A stretch of DNA of 64,000 nucleotides from Streptomyces sp. TLI_235 (GCA_002300355.1 NSGV01000002.1:1178001-1242000); one strand, 5' to 3'; shown: positions 44,382 through 52,868, numbered from the stretch's first letter. Notes: generated from the letters alone by a model not told the origin. Made by a program: numbers and translations.

Positions 44382-44789
44382 CTACTCCTCGCCGTGGTCG
44401 GCGCCGCTGGGCAACGGTGCCTGGCCGGCGAGGAGTTCGGTCTCCTGCTCGGTGAAGAGGCGAGAGCGGAGCAGGAAGCGGACGCCTTCGGGTGCTTCCA
44501 GCGAGAATCCGCTGCCGCGGCCGGGGACGACGTCCACGGTCAGGTGGGTGTGCCGCCAGTAGGCGTACTGGTCGGCGCTGATCCAGAACGGGGTGTCCTC
44601 GGCGAGGCGGCCGAGCAGGAGGTCCGCGGCGCCGACGCGGAACTCGCCGCGCGGGTAGCACATCGGTGCGCTGCCGTCGCAGCATCCGCCGGACTGGTGG
44701 AACATCACCGGCCCGTGCACGGCCACCAGGGTGCGGAGCAACTCCTCTGCCGCACCGGTCAGTTCGACCCTGGTCGGGGCCGGCTTCAT
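44382..44789 (-). CDS. DUF779 protein (aldehyde dehydrogenase partner)
   Basis: A 135-residue DUF779 protein with the Cys-rich HQSGGCCDGSAPMCYP motif and the HLTVDVVPGRGSGFSLEAPE strand. In other actinomycetes and proteobacteria this gene directly follows an acetaldehyde-type aldehyde dehydrogenase gene. Here the ATG (44787-44789) lies at the exact border of the integrated element, and the bases before it still read GGCTTCTTCTGATG, the usual end of such a dehydrogenase (Gly-Phe-Phe-stop) fused to this start. The gene has therefore probably lost its natural promoter. Confidence 0.85.
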   Translation of the reverse strand: MKPAPTRVELTGAAEELLRTLVAVHGPVMFHQSGGCCDGSAPMCYPRGEFRVGAADLLLGRLAEDTPFWISADQYAYWRHTHLTVDVVPGRGSGFSLEAPEGVRFLLRSRLFTEQETELLAGQAPLPSGADHGEE

Positions 44790-44800
44790 CAGAAGAAGCC
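44787..44800. other. probable left attachment site (attL) of the element
   Basis: Read on the minus strand, this stretch is GGCTTCTTCTGATG: the last three codons and stop of an aldehyde dehydrogenase overlapping the DUF779 start. Upstream (44801 on) the coding sense is lost and an integrase gene starts 97 bases away. The crossover therefore lies in or beside this 14-base stretch. The matching attR and the rest of the dehydrogenase gene should lie at the far end of the element, outside the window. Confidence 0.6.
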
Positions 44801-44845
44801 AATCCAGATTCTTTGACCTGCGTATATGCGGTCCAACGCGGCACT

Positions 44846-44866
44846 ACGTCAACACAACGTCAACAC
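44846..44866. repeat. tandem ACGTCAACAC direct repeats (putative integrase arm sites)
   Basis: ACGTCAACAC occurs at 44846-44855 and again at 44857-44866, an 11-base period or one helical turn, between the putative att core and the integrase start. This is the size and place expected for arm-type binding sites of a tyrosine integrase. Confidence 0.5.
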
Positions 44867-44896
44867 GGGAGCCCAAAACGGGTCTATCGTTCCGCC

Positions 44897-46186
44897 ATGG
44901 CTGCGACCATCAGAGAGCGAAAGCGCAAGGACGGCGGCATCACCTACACCGTCCTCTGGCGCGCCGGCGGCAAGGCCGGCGCCAAGCAGGAGTCGGAGAT
45001 CTTCCCCGACAGCATTGAAAAGGCCGCCGACAAGGCAGTGATCTTCAAGAGTCTCGTCGACATGCACGGCCAGCAGTGGCCGCCCGGCTGGGTCCGCGGC
45101 AAGGGCTTCGTCCAGGCCGAGCCCAACGTTCCGACCGACCCGCCGTTCATCGACTGGGCACGAGCCTGCAACGCCAAGACCGAGGAACACGTCAGCTCCC
45201 GCGTCTTCAAGAACCGCACCCAGCACATCGACCGCCACTTCCCACGGCTCGTCCACCGGCGCGACGATGGCACGACCGAACCCGCCACCGTCGACAACAT
45301 CACGTCGGAAGACCTCACCCGCTGGGCCAACACCCAGCGCCGCGGCGTACCCGACCCGGCCAAGCCCGGCAGGTGGCTCATCCGCCCAGCCGCGCCCAGC
45401 AGCATTCAACTCCGCCTCAACCTTGCCAGCGGCTACTTCGAGAAGGCCATGAGCGCGCGGCCGAAGCTGCGCGACAACAACCCGTGCGGTGACGCACGCC
45501 TGTCCCGCCTCGATGACGGTCAGCTCGACCAGGAAATGTGCTTTCTCAGCGCAGCCGAGTACGAGCGGATTCGCTACGAGATCCTCCGCACCGGCCGAGC
45601 CGGCGAGGAGGCAGCCGATCTCGCCGACGTCCTCGTGGGTACGGGCCTCCGCTGGGGCGAGGCAACCGCCCTCAAGGTCAAGGACCTGCGGCTCGACGAC
45701 GCCGAGCCGACGCTCACGGTCTCGCGCACGTGGCGCCGCGAGGCCGACAACACGTACACGCTGCAGGCCCCGAAGACGGCGCGCTCCCGCCGCACGATCG
45801 ACCTGTCTCGGGGGTTGGTCGAGCTTCTGCGGCGTCGCTCGGTCGGCAAGAGCCCCGACGACCTCCTCCTGACCACGGTGGGCGGGGCGGCCTGGCGTGA
45901 CGTCAACTTCAGAAAGAAGAGGTGGAAGCCCGCCGTAGACGCCGCGATCGCGGGCGGTCTCCCACGGCGGCCGCGCATCCATGACCTGCGGCACACGCAC
46001 GTGGCGTGGCTGATCGCGGAGAAGGTGCCGCTGCCGGCGATCCAGGCCCGCCTCGGGCACCGTTCGATCACGACGACGATCGACCGGTACGGGCACCTTG
46101 ACCGGCGGCTGGGTGCGGAGATCGCCGCCGCTGTCGACCGGTCGCTGCCGGTGTTCAGCGACGGCGGCCTCCGTCTGGTGGGCTGA
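44897..46186 (+). CDS. int: tyrosine site-specific integrase
   Basis: A 429-residue phage-type integrase: basic N-terminal arm-binding part (TIRERKRKDGG), a core-binding helical domain around residues 90-200, and the catalytic domain with Arg252 (TGLRWGE), His362 and Arg365 (HDLRHTH), His388 (LGHRS) and nucleophile Tyr398 (DRYGHL). The ATG at 44897 is used; longer frames run into the att region and carry no homology. It inserts and, with an excision factor, removes the element at the aldehyde dehydrogenase 3' end. Confidence 0.93.
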   Translation: MAATIRERKRKDGGITYTVLWRAGGKAGAKQESEIFPDSIEKAADKAVIFKSLVDMHGQQWPPGWVRGKGFVQAEPNVPTDPPFIDWARACNAKTEEHVSSRVFKNRTQHIDRHFPRLVHRRDDGTTEPATVDNITSEDLTRWANTQRRGVPDPAKPGRWLIRPAAPSSIQLRLNLASGYFEKAMSARPKLRDNNPCGDARLSRLDDGQLDQEMCFLSAAEYERIRYEILRTGRAGEEAADLADVLVGTGLRWGEATALKVKDLRLDDAEPTLTVSRTWRREADNTYTLQAPKTARSRRTIDLSRGLVELLRRRSVGKSPDDLLLTTVGGAAWRDVNFRKKRWKPAVDAAIAGGLPRRPRIHDLRHTHVAWLIAEKVPLPAIQARLGHRSITTTIDRYGHLDRRLGAEIAAAVDRSLPVFSDGGLRLVG

Positions 46187-46450
46187 TCAGCTGGTGCACT
46201 GGTGCTGGGGCTGCCCGATGAGGCAGCTCCAGCACTTTTGTGCGCCGGCCTCGCCGAGGAGCTCGTGGAGCTGGGCGTCCAGCTCGGTGCTCTCGGCGTC
46301 GGTGATGCCGACCCGGATCAGGATGGTCGTCTCGTCGCCGGTGTCGAGCCGGACGGCGAGTCGTCCTCCGGGGATCCGGTCAGCTTCCTCGAAGACCAGC
46401 GTGCGACCGTCGATCTTCGGGGTTTCAGCCCGTGTGCGCGTGCTCAGCAT
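46187..46450 (-). CDS. hypothetical protein, 87 aa
   Basis: An 87-residue acidic protein ending in a CWSCLIGQPQHQC tail whose three cysteines and histidine could bind zinc. The stop abuts the integrase stop with no gap, so the two genes converge. I do not recognise the family; its position beside the repressor suggests expression in the integrated state. Confidence 0.6.
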   Translation of the reverse strand: MLSTRTRAETPKIDGRTLVFEEADRIPGGRLAVRLDTGDETTILIRVGITDAESTELDAQLHELLGEAGAQKCWSCLIGQPQHQCTS

Positions 46451-46611
46451 GACGCCCCCTCATGGGTGGCGGGTCTCCGTGCATGGCTGGAGTGGCGCTC
46501 CGGCCTGTCGGTGTGACGCGTGCTGCTCCCCAAGCGCGGTCCCAATCATGCCTGTTCATCCCAGTAATGGGAAGATCACACACCGCTTATCAGGCTACGC
46601 CCGGGTAGCTC

Positions 46612-47028
46612 TCAGGAATCGCTCTGCTCGCGCCGTTCCCGGCGGCGACGGGCGAACAGCTCGACCATCTCGGCAAGCTCCTCACGGTCGGCTGGGCTCA
46701 GATCCATCATGTTGGCGACGGTCGCCCGAACCGAACTGTCCTCGCTCCATGCAGCCAATGGGCCGGTACCCATGAACTGGACCGAGGCCTCGTCCTGCAG
46801 GCGGGCCGGCGGGAGATCCAGGCCGACCGCGAGCGCCCGGAGCTCCACCTCTCCGGGGATGAGGACGGGCTTCCCCTTCTCCAACCGGTCGATCCATCCG
46901 AATTTGATCGGCTGCGCGCCGGTCACGGGGTCGATGCAGCGGTCGGCGAGCGCCCGGAGTGAGAGGCCGAGTTTCGCGCGGCGGTTGCGCACGAGGTCCG
47001 TGAAGGGTGTCGCAGTGGTCTCGGCCAT
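46612..47028 (-). CDS. HTH (XRE-type) repressor candidate
   Basis: A 138-residue protein with an N-terminal XRE-like helix-turn-helix (LVRNRRAKLGLSLRALADRC, then IKFGWIDRLEKGK) and a C-terminal helical part. It is transcribed leftward opposite the rightward early genes, the layout of a lysogeny repressor facing a Cro-like gene. There is no LexA-type protease domain, so induction would not be by self-cleavage. ATG at 47026-47028. Confidence 0.72.
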   Translation of the reverse strand: MAETTATPFTDLVRNRRAKLGLSLRALADRCIDPVTGAQPIKFGWIDRLEKGKPVLIPGEVELRALAVGLDLPPARLQDEASVQFMGTGPLAAWSEDSSVRATVANMMDLSPADREELAEMVELFARRRRERREQSDS

Positions 47029-47205
47029 GAGGATCATCCTGCCCGCCCCGATAGTGATCGCAAGGTCAGCGCGCCCGCGCGGCCCCATGACTGCCCGGTT
47101 GCGCCCCGCATCTTAGACAGAGTGTCCAGCTCAACGGACACCGGGTGCCATAGGTAACGCGGATGTTGGCGGGATCGCACTCCGCAAAAGATCTTGTATT
47201 TCTGG

Positions 47206-47222
47206 ATGAACAAGCCGTTCAT
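47206..47222. promoter_or_regulatory. operator-like inverted repeat at the early switch
   Basis: ATGAAC and GTTCAT are perfect 6-base arms around AAGCC, midway between the leftward repressor and the rightward Cro-like gene and 57 bases before the latter. Confidence 0.5.
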
Positions 47223-47278
47223 TCAGTGCTACGCTTCTCATGTTCAGTCAGAACGACACCACGTCGAAGGAGGTGGAC

Positions 47279-47572
47279 ATGCGAGCGAACGCCCCGATGT
47301 GCAAGCTCTGGAACCGGGACCTGCTGAAACTCCTCATGCAGCGCACCGGAACCGGCTCGAGGATCAGCACCCGGGACCTCGCCAAGGCCGTGGGATGCGC
47401 CCACGGCACCATCGGCAATCTGCTCAACGGAGCCCAGGAATACGTCCCCCTGGCTCTCGCCCAGGCCATAGCGGCACGCATCGGCGTCGACCTGCTGGTC
47501 CTCTTCACGCCAACCGGTCGCGCAGTCCCCGCGCCCCGCATCCCGGACTACGCCGAGGCGGTGCCGGCATGA
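47279..47572 (+). CDS. Cro-like HTH protein
   Basis: A 97-residue protein with a XRE helix-turn-helix (STRDLAKAVGCAHGTIGNLL) and the IAARIGVDLLVLFTP segment seen in many actinophage and ICE regulators. The ATG at 47279 is favoured over one at 47240 because AAGGAGGT lies at 47268-47275. It is the first gene of the rightward early operon and overlaps the next gene as ATGA. Confidence 0.75.
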   Translation: MRANAPMCKLWNRDLLKLLMQRTGTGSRISTRDLAKAVGCAHGTIGNLLNGAQEYVPLALAQAIAARIGVDLLVLFTPTGRAVPAPRIPDYAEAVPA

Positions 47573-47895
47573 CGACCGCGCTCACCGCCCCAGCACCGTT
47601 CCTCGTCGACTCCGACGGATCGCTCGTGCTCGCCGTCGACTACGCCGGCGCCGCCAAGTTCCTGAGTCTCGACTCGCCGAACTGGCTCCAAGAGCACATC
47701 GACGAACTCCCGTGCACACGCATCGGCAAGTACGTCCGATTCAGCCTGGCGAACCTGCTGGAGATCCTCCAGATCCTGGCCGTCCGCCCGGCACCCACGG
47801 CCGTGGAGTCGCCGCAGATCCCCGCCGGCCTGCTCAACCTGACGCCCGGCCGCGCGCCGCGCCCCCGCCGCAAGCCGGCCACCGCGAGCGCCTGA
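47569..47895 (+). CDS. excisionase-like HTH protein
   Basis: A 108-residue protein whose centre is an excisionase/MerR-type winged helix: AAKFLSLDSPNWLQEHIDEL, then CTRIGKYVRFSLANLLEIL. Such proteins bend DNA as recombination directionality factors or act as regulators. The basic tail RAPRPRRKPATASA is extra. Its ATG overlaps the Cro-like stop, and it is the best candidate Xis for the integrase. Confidence 0.65.
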   Translation: MTTALTAPAPFLVDSDGSLVLAVDYAGAAKFLSLDSPNWLQEHIDELPCTRIGKYVRFSLANLLEILQILAVRPAPTAVESPQIPAGLLNLTPGRAPRPRRKPATASA

Positions 47896-47996
47896 ACCAC
47901 CCCGAGACATGGGCCGGGGCCGCCTCTCGAATGCGACCTCGGAGACGACCCCCGACGGCCCGCTGTACGCCAACCCCACGAAGGAGTAAGGCCGCC

Positions 47997-48431
47997 ATGC
48001 AGCAGCCTAACCCGATCTTCCCGCCGCCCGAAGAGAGCGGCCCCCTCAACGCCATCGCCCGGCTGCAGTCCGGGTTCGGCCTCGCAGGCATCGTCGTGAC
48101 TGGGGTGTACGGCCCCGAGGTGCACGTCGACACCGTCGCCGAACTCGACGCCTGGTTCGGCTGGTTCGGCATCGGCTCGTCCATGTCGGTCGGCTCCCGC
48201 CAGGAGGAGCGCGACGGCCAGCTCTGGGGCCTCGGCGGCCTCGACTGGACGCTCCGCCTCTACCGCCTACCCGGCATCGGCGGTCTGACGGTCCGCCTGA
48301 CCACCGGCGAGGGCGAGGAGCTGCCCGACTGCCCGGCCGTGCGTCGGGGCTGGCCGTTCGACTTGGAGCGCGCGGACCGCGAGCGGTCCCGGGCCGCGGC
48401 CGGGCCGGCCCGGCAGGCGGTGGCTTCGTGA
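47997..48431 (+). CDS. hypothetical phage protein, 144 aa
   Basis: A 144-residue soluble protein, centre rich in Gly/Trp (DAWFGWFGIGSSMSVGSRQE), with a charged C-terminal tail. AAGGAG precedes the ATG, and its end overlaps the next start as GTGA. No known domain. Confidence 0.65.
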   Translation: MQQPNPIFPPPEESGPLNAIARLQSGFGLAGIVVTGVYGPEVHVDTVAELDAWFGWFGIGSSMSVGSRQEERDGQLWGLGGLDWTLRLYRLPGIGGLTVRLTTGEGEELPDCPAVRRGWPFDLERADRERSRAAAGPARQAVAS

Positions 48432-48826
48432 ACGCCGACCTCAAGCACCGCGCCGAGATGGTCGTGCAGGCCGTTCTCGGTACCGACCCGACGCCGGCGG
48501 GCATCGTCGCCGCCTTCAACCACGCCGGGCTGCTGACGGCTGGCCGCACCGCCCAGGGCGAGCCGACCGCGCCGCAGTTCGTGTGGCGGGCCGAGCACGA
48601 CACCATCCCGCTCGGCACCTACCTGGCCAAGGACACGGCCCGCACGCACTGCGAGGACCTGATGCGGCGCGCCGAGCCGGACGCGGTGCTCCTGCACTGG
48701 GTGCCGGACTTCGGCGGCGACTGCGCGCCGGAGGAGCTCTGCTACAGCGACGCCTCCCTCTGCTCCGGGTTCTACATCGTCCCGGTGCCGCTCCTCGCGG
48801 CGTACGACCCGGGGGCCGACGAGTGA
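48428..48826 (+). CDS. hypothetical phage protein, 132 aa
   Basis: A 132-residue protein of mixed composition with the motif HWVPDFGGDCAPEELCYSD and a hydrophobic end. It starts on GTG inside the previous stop. Family unknown. Confidence 0.65.
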   Translation: MNADLKHRAEMVVQAVLGTDPTPAGIVAAFNHAGLLTAGRTAQGEPTAPQFVWRAEHDTIPLGTYLAKDTARTHCEDLMRRAEPDAVLLHWVPDFGGDCAPEELCYSDASLCSGFYIVPVPLLAAYDPGADE

Positions 48827-48930
48827 TCACCGTCGCCGCCGTCCTCGCCCTGTACATCGCCGCGTGCCTGCCGTGCCCGTGCGGACAGTGCGGACGCCCC
48901 GCTAACCAGCACACCCACGAGGAGAACTAA
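48823..48930 (+). CDS. very small membrane-like peptide, 35 aa
   Basis: A 35-residue reading frame linked by GTGA to the previous gene and sharing one base with the next ATG. It has one hydrophobic helix (VAAVLALYIAACLP) and a CPCGQCGRP cysteine group. The coupled context argues that it is translated; the function is unknown. Confidence 0.5.
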   Translation: MITVAAVLALYIAACLPCPCGQCGRPANQHTHEEN

Positions 48931-49244
48931 TGCTGCCCAACATCATCGCCCGCTACATCGCACGGCACCGCGACGAGACGCTCGCCCAGGAGAACAGCCG
49001 CCTCCGCCGCGAGATCGTCGACCTGCGCGGCGACAACTTCAGGTACGCGCAGCGCGCCGTCGCCGCCGACCGCCGGGCCGACGACGCCTACAACACGCTG
49101 CAGGAGTTCCGCCGCGACGTGCGCAAGGCGCACGCCGACCTCCTCGCCGACAACGAGAGGCTGCGCGCGGAGAACGAGCCGCTGCGCAAGCGCGTCGCCG
49201 GTCCCCACGGCAGGACCGTCGAGGCGAAGTCGATCAGCGCGTGA
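48930..49244 (+). CDS. coiled-coil phage protein, 104 aa
   Basis: A 104-residue highly charged protein that is almost entirely helical, with heptad-like spacing in ENSRLRREIVDLRGDN and ADLLADNERLRAENEPLRKR. It probably self-associates. The GAGGAG before the ATG is strong. Family unknown. Confidence 0.65.
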   Translation: MLPNIIARYIARHRDETLAQENSRLRREIVDLRGDNFRYAQRAVAADRRADDAYNTLQEFRRDVRKAHADLLADNERLRAENEPLRKRVAGPHGRTVEAKSISA

Positions 49245-49405
49245 TCGCCCTCGTCCTCCTGCTCGGCCCGCCCGCCTTGGCCCTCGTCGCCATCGCCATC
49301 CGGCCGGCCCGTGACCGGATCGCCCGCCGCCGTCGACTCCGCGTCTACCGCACGGCCCGCACCATCACCATCCCGCCGCAGCGTCCCACCGAGGGGAACC
49401 AGTGA
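49241..49405 (+). CDS. small membrane peptide, 54 aa
   Basis: A 54-residue frame coupled at both ends by GTGA overlaps: one transmembrane helix (VIALVLLLGPPALALVAIAI) followed by an Arg-rich cytosolic tail (RDRIARRRRLRVYRTAR). Function unknown. Confidence 0.55.
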   Translation: MIALVLLLGPPALALVAIAIRPARDRIARRRRLRVYRTARTITIPPQRPTEGNQ

Positions 49406-50628
49406 CCGTCTTCACCTTCCAGCCCGCGACCCGCGAGCAGGCACGCGCCCGTATCGGCCTCCAGGGCCCCGCCGGCTCCGGCAAGACCAAGTCCGCCCTC
49501 CGCCTCGCCGAAGGCCTCGCCAAGGGCGGGCAGATCGGCCTGGTCGACACCGAGCGCGGCTCCGCCCTCACCTATGCCCCCGTCCCCGGCCAGCCCGACC
49601 TCGGCGGCCACGAGTTCCTGCACCTGCCGATGGACACGCACGACCCGCGGAGCCTGATCGAGGTCGTCCGCGAGGCCGAGCGCATCAACCTGCCGGTGCT
49701 GATCGTGGACTCCTGGTCGCACTTCTGGAACGGCCGCGGAGGCCTGCTGGAGATCGTGGAGCAGGCCGGCCAGGCCCCCGGCGCGGGCGGCAGCTTCGGC
49801 GGTTGGCGGAAGGGCAACCCGATCGAGCAGGACATGCTCGACGCGCTGCTGAACTTCCGCGGCCATCTGATCGTCACGATGCGTACCAAGGGCGACTACG
49901 TGATCGAGGGCAAGAAGGTCACCAAGGTCGGCGTCAAGGCAGTGCAGCGCGAGGGCGCGGAGTACGAGCTCGGCCTGATCATCGACATGGTCGAGGGCGT
50001 CGGCACCGTCACCAAGACGCGGTACGAACCGCTCGAGGGGCTGACGATCCACCACCCCGGCGAGGAGCTGGCCGAGACGATCCTCGAGCAGCTCGGCCAG
50101 GGCGTCGACCCGGTGCAGCAGATCCTCGACGAGCTGCTGGCGGACGGCATGACGTACCAGGGCGCGATCGACCTCCACGCCCGGGCCAAGGGACGCGGCA
50201 TCCTCGAGCACCCGTCACTCCACCCGGTGTCCGGCCAGCGGTCAACGGTGGGCGCGATCATCGCCGAGTACGGGAAGGCCCTCAAGCCCGCCGCCGTACC
50301 GAACCCGGCCCCGGCCGCCGTCCCGGTCCCGCCCGCGGCCGATCCGGCCGTGTCGACCGGCCAGCCGCCGGCCCCGACCGGGCCGGAGCCCGCGACCGCG
50401 CCGCAGATGCGCCGCATGCACGCCCAGCTCAACGAGATCGGCATCACCGACCGGGCCGAGAAGCTGCACCTCCTCAGCGCCCTGACCGGCCGCCAGATCA
50501 CCACCGCCAACGACCTCTCCAAGCGGGACGCGGTCGAGGTCATCGACACGCTCACCGCCGCCCAGAAGCAGGCCGACCCGGCCGCGTGGCTCCGCGACAT
50601 CACCAACGGCCTCGTCGCCGCGGCCTAA
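49402..50628 (+). CDS. phage recombination ATPase (RecA-fold, Sak4-like)
   Basis: A 408-residue protein. Residues 15-250 are a RecA-type NTPase with Walker A GPAGSGKT, Walker B LPVLIVDSWSHFW and the sensor-like LIVTMRTKGDYV, as in Sak4-type phage recombinases that work with SSB. A Pro/Ala linker (residues 295-330) leads to a small helical domain (QMRRMHAQLNEIGITDRAEK) of the kind found at the end of RecT/gp35-like proteins. It likely aids recombination-dependent replication together with the helicase and SSB downstream. Confidence 0.78.
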   Translation: MTVFTFQPATREQARARIGLQGPAGSGKTKSALRLAEGLAKGGQIGLVDTERGSALTYAPVPGQPDLGGHEFLHLPMDTHDPRSLIEVVREAERINLPVLIVDSWSHFWNGRGGLLEIVEQAGQAPGAGGSFGGWRKGNPIEQDMLDALLNFRGHLIVTMRTKGDYVIEGKKVTKVGVKAVQREGAEYELGLIIDMVEGVGTVTKTRYEPLEGLTIHHPGEELAETILEQLGQGVDPVQQILDELLADGMTYQGAIDLHARAKGRGILEHPSLHPVSGQRSTVGAIIAEYGKALKPAAVPNPAPAAVPVPPAADPAVSTGQPPAPTGPEPATAPQMRRMHAQLNEIGITDRAEKLHLLSALTGRQITTANDLSKRDAVEVIDTLTAAQKQADPAAWLRDITNGLVAAA

Positions 50629-50642
50629 CCCACCCCCAGACC

Positions 50643-50684
50643 GGCGGGGCCGCGCGCCCCACCGCCGCTCAGCGCGGCCCCGCC
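50643..50684 (+). terminator. hairpin between the ATPase and helicase genes
   Basis: A 12-base perfect stem (50643-50654 with 50673-50684) with an 18-base loop, 14 bases after the stop. It may end or attenuate the first early transcript. Confidence 0.5.
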
Positions 50685-50709
50685 CCACACCCCCGAGAGG
50701 AGGTTCCCC

Positions 50710-52176
50710 ATGGTCACCCCAACCCCCGAGCAGGCCGACGCGATCGCCAACTACGGCGACGGCCTCGACCTCGTCATCCAGGCCGGCGCCGGATGCGGCA
50801 AGTCCTCGACCCTCAAGCTCATCGCCCGCGCCGACCACCGCCGCCGCATGGCCTACGTCGCCTACAACCGGTCGATCGCCGCAGACGCGAAGCGCTCGTT
50901 CCCCGGCAACGTCGCCGCGTCCACCGGGCACGGCCTCGCGTTCGATCCGCGGTACCTGCCGCGCATCGAGCGCCCCCGCCAGACCGCCCTCCAGGCCGCC
51001 CAGGCCCTCGACATCGACCGCATCACCGGCGGCATCCAGCGCATCGCCACCGACCTCGGCCACGTCAAGGCCATGACGAGCAAGGTCGCAATGCGCGCGG
51101 GCCTCGAGACCGTCGAACGCTTCTGCCACTCCGCGGACGACGAGATCGGCGCCCGGCACGTCCCCCGCTACGACGGGCTCACCAGCCCGGACGCGCGGGC
51201 CGCCGTTGCCAAGCTGGTGCTGCCGGTCGCCCGCGCCGCCTGGGCCGACCTCCGGCGCGAGGACGGCGTCCTCAGAATGAGTCACGACCACTACCTCAAG
51301 CTGTGGGCGCTCAGCCGGCCCCGGATCGCCGCCGACGTCGTGCTGCTGGACGAGGCACAGGACACCAACGACGTGTTGGCAAGGGTGCTGCTCGACCAGG
51401 ACCACGCCCAGCGCATCGCGGTCGGCGACGCGGCCCAGCAGATCTACGCCTGGCGCGGCGCCAAGGACGCGCTCACGGCCTTCGAGCGCGAGCTCGGCGC
51501 CCAGGTCGCCACCCTGTCGCAGAGCTTCCGGTTCGGCCCTGCGGTCGCCGAGGCCGCCAACCAGTGGCTGTACCTCGTCGGCACGCCGCTCCGGCTCACC
51601 GGCTGGGACGGGTGCGAGAGCACGACCGGCCCGGTCGACGACCCGGACGCGATCCTGTGCCGCACCAACGCCGGCGCGGTGGGCGTCGTCCTGGAGTCGC
51701 TCAAGGCCGGCCGGAAGGTCGCGATGGTCGGAGGCGGCGGCGAGATGAAGCGCCTCGCCTGGGCCGCCCGCGACCTCCAGCAGGGCCGCCCCACCGACCA
51801 TCCCGATCTCCTCGCCTTCCCCACCTGGCAGTCCGTCCGCGAGTACGCCGAGGAGGAGGACGGCAGCCTCAAGGTCCTCGTGAAGTTGATCGACGACTAC
51901 GGGGCCGAGGAGATCGCCGAAGCGGCCGACGCGCTCGCCTCCGAGGACTCCGCCGAGCTGGTCGTCACCACCGCGCACAAGGCCAAGGGCCGCGAGTGGC
52001 CGGCCGTCCGAATCCACGGCGACTTCCGTGCCCCCAAACCCGACCCCAAGACGGGCCTGCGGGTCATCCGCCGAGAAGAGGCCCGCCTCGCCTACGTCGC
52101 GGTCACCCGGGCCCGTCTGCGCCTCGACCACTCCGCCCTCTCCTGGGTGAGCACTGTCACGTCGGTGACCGACTGA
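50710..52176 (+). CDS. UvrD-type superfamily 1 DNA helicase
   Basis: A 488-residue helicase of the UvrD/FBH1 type: Walker A QAGAGCGKSST, motif Ia AYNRSIAADAKRSFP, motif II LLDEAQDTND, motif III GDAAQQIYAWRGA, motif IV SQSFRFGPAVAEAAN, motif V TAHKAKGREWPAV and motif VI YVAVTRAR. It moves 3' to 5' on DNA in this family. AGAGGAGG precedes the ATG. It probably supports element replication or recombination. Confidence 0.9.
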   Translation: MVTPTPEQADAIANYGDGLDLVIQAGAGCGKSSTLKLIARADHRRRMAYVAYNRSIAADAKRSFPGNVAASTGHGLAFDPRYLPRIERPRQTALQAAQALDIDRITGGIQRIATDLGHVKAMTSKVAMRAGLETVERFCHSADDEIGARHVPRYDGLTSPDARAAVAKLVLPVARAAWADLRREDGVLRMSHDHYLKLWALSRPRIAADVVLLDEAQDTNDVLARVLLDQDHAQRIAVGDAAQQIYAWRGAKDALTAFERELGAQVATLSQSFRFGPAVAEAANQWLYLVGTPLRLTGWDGCESTTGPVDDPDAILCRTNAGAVGVVLESLKAGRKVAMVGGGGEMKRLAWAARDLQQGRPTDHPDLLAFPTWQSVREYAEEEDGSLKVLVKLIDDYGAEEIAEAADALASEDSAELVVTTAHKAKGREWPAVRIHGDFRAPKPDPKTGLRVIRREEARLAYVAVTRARLRLDHSALSWVSTVTSVTD

Positions 52177-52505
52177 TGCCCCAGGTCCGCGAACGCACCA
52201 CCAAGTACATCCCTGGCAGCACCGAGTTCCTGACCCGCCGCGAGTGCATCTGGGTCAGCACCACCGACACCACCACCAAGGACGACGCCGACCTGGTCGC
52301 CGTCGAGCGGGCCGTCAACGGCCTCGAGCCGCTGCCCCACCTCACCCGCGCCGAGCAGCGCCTCGCCGTCCACGCCATGTGGAAGGCCGGCATCCCATAC
52401 ACCGCCATGGCCTACCGGGCCGGCCTCCTCGAGCGCACCGTCGCCCGCTGGGTCGCCAAGGAGCGCCAGGCCCTCGACCTCTCCCCTCACGCCCAGGAGG
52501 ACTGA
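52176..52505 (+). CDS. small HTH-like phage protein, 109 aa
   Basis: A 109-residue protein with a C-terminal helix-turn-helix (YTAMAYRAGLLERTVARWVA). The ATG overlaps the helicase stop as TGATG. A sigma-like or regulatory role is possible but unproven. Confidence 0.6.
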   Translation: MPQVRERTTKYIPGSTEFLTRRECIWVSTTDTTTKDDADLVAVERAVNGLEPLPHLTRAEQRLAVHAMWKAGIPYTAMAYRAGLLERTVARWVAKERQALDLSPHAQED

Positions 52506-52508
52506 CTC

Positions 52509-52784
52509 ATGAGCTACCTCGGACACCGCTGCGGCTGCGGCCACCTCGACATCCACCACAAGGCCGACGCCGCCAAGAGCATCTGCGAGGCCCGCGGCGG
52601 CGCCTCCTGCGGCAAGGGCTGCCGCAAGTCCACGAAGTCGGTCCTGGTCGCCACGTACGACTCCAAGGCCCGCCCGGTCGAGGAGATCGTGCCGCCCGGC
52701 GAGCGCTTCCCGAACGGGTTCGGTCGCACGGCCTGTGCCTGCGGCAACTGCCAGGCCCTGTACGCCGAGCTGACCGGCAACTGA
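52509..52784 (+). CDS. cysteine-rich zinc-ribbon protein, 91 aa
   Basis: A 91-residue protein with HRCGCGHLDIHH, CEARGGASCGKGCRK and CACGNCQ, enough Cys/His for two zinc sites. AGGAGG precedes the ATG. Function unknown. Confidence 0.65.
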   Translation: MSYLGHRCGCGHLDIHHKADAAKSICEARGGASCGKGCRKSTKSVLVATYDSKARPVEEIVPPGERFPNGFGRTACACGNCQALYAELTGN

Positions 52785-52868
52785 GCCGCTGGCGCCGGCG
52801 GATGACCACCGGGCCGCCCGGCGCCAGCACCAACCCCCGTACCGCTATCCGAGAGGAAGCGAACCGTG

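Noticed and set aside
49311..52505. A 1064-codon plus-strand frame covering the recombinase and helicase genes
   Set aside because: Only its last 109 codons are a real gene; the rest is Arg/Pro-rich out-of-frame sequence over two clearly conserved proteins.
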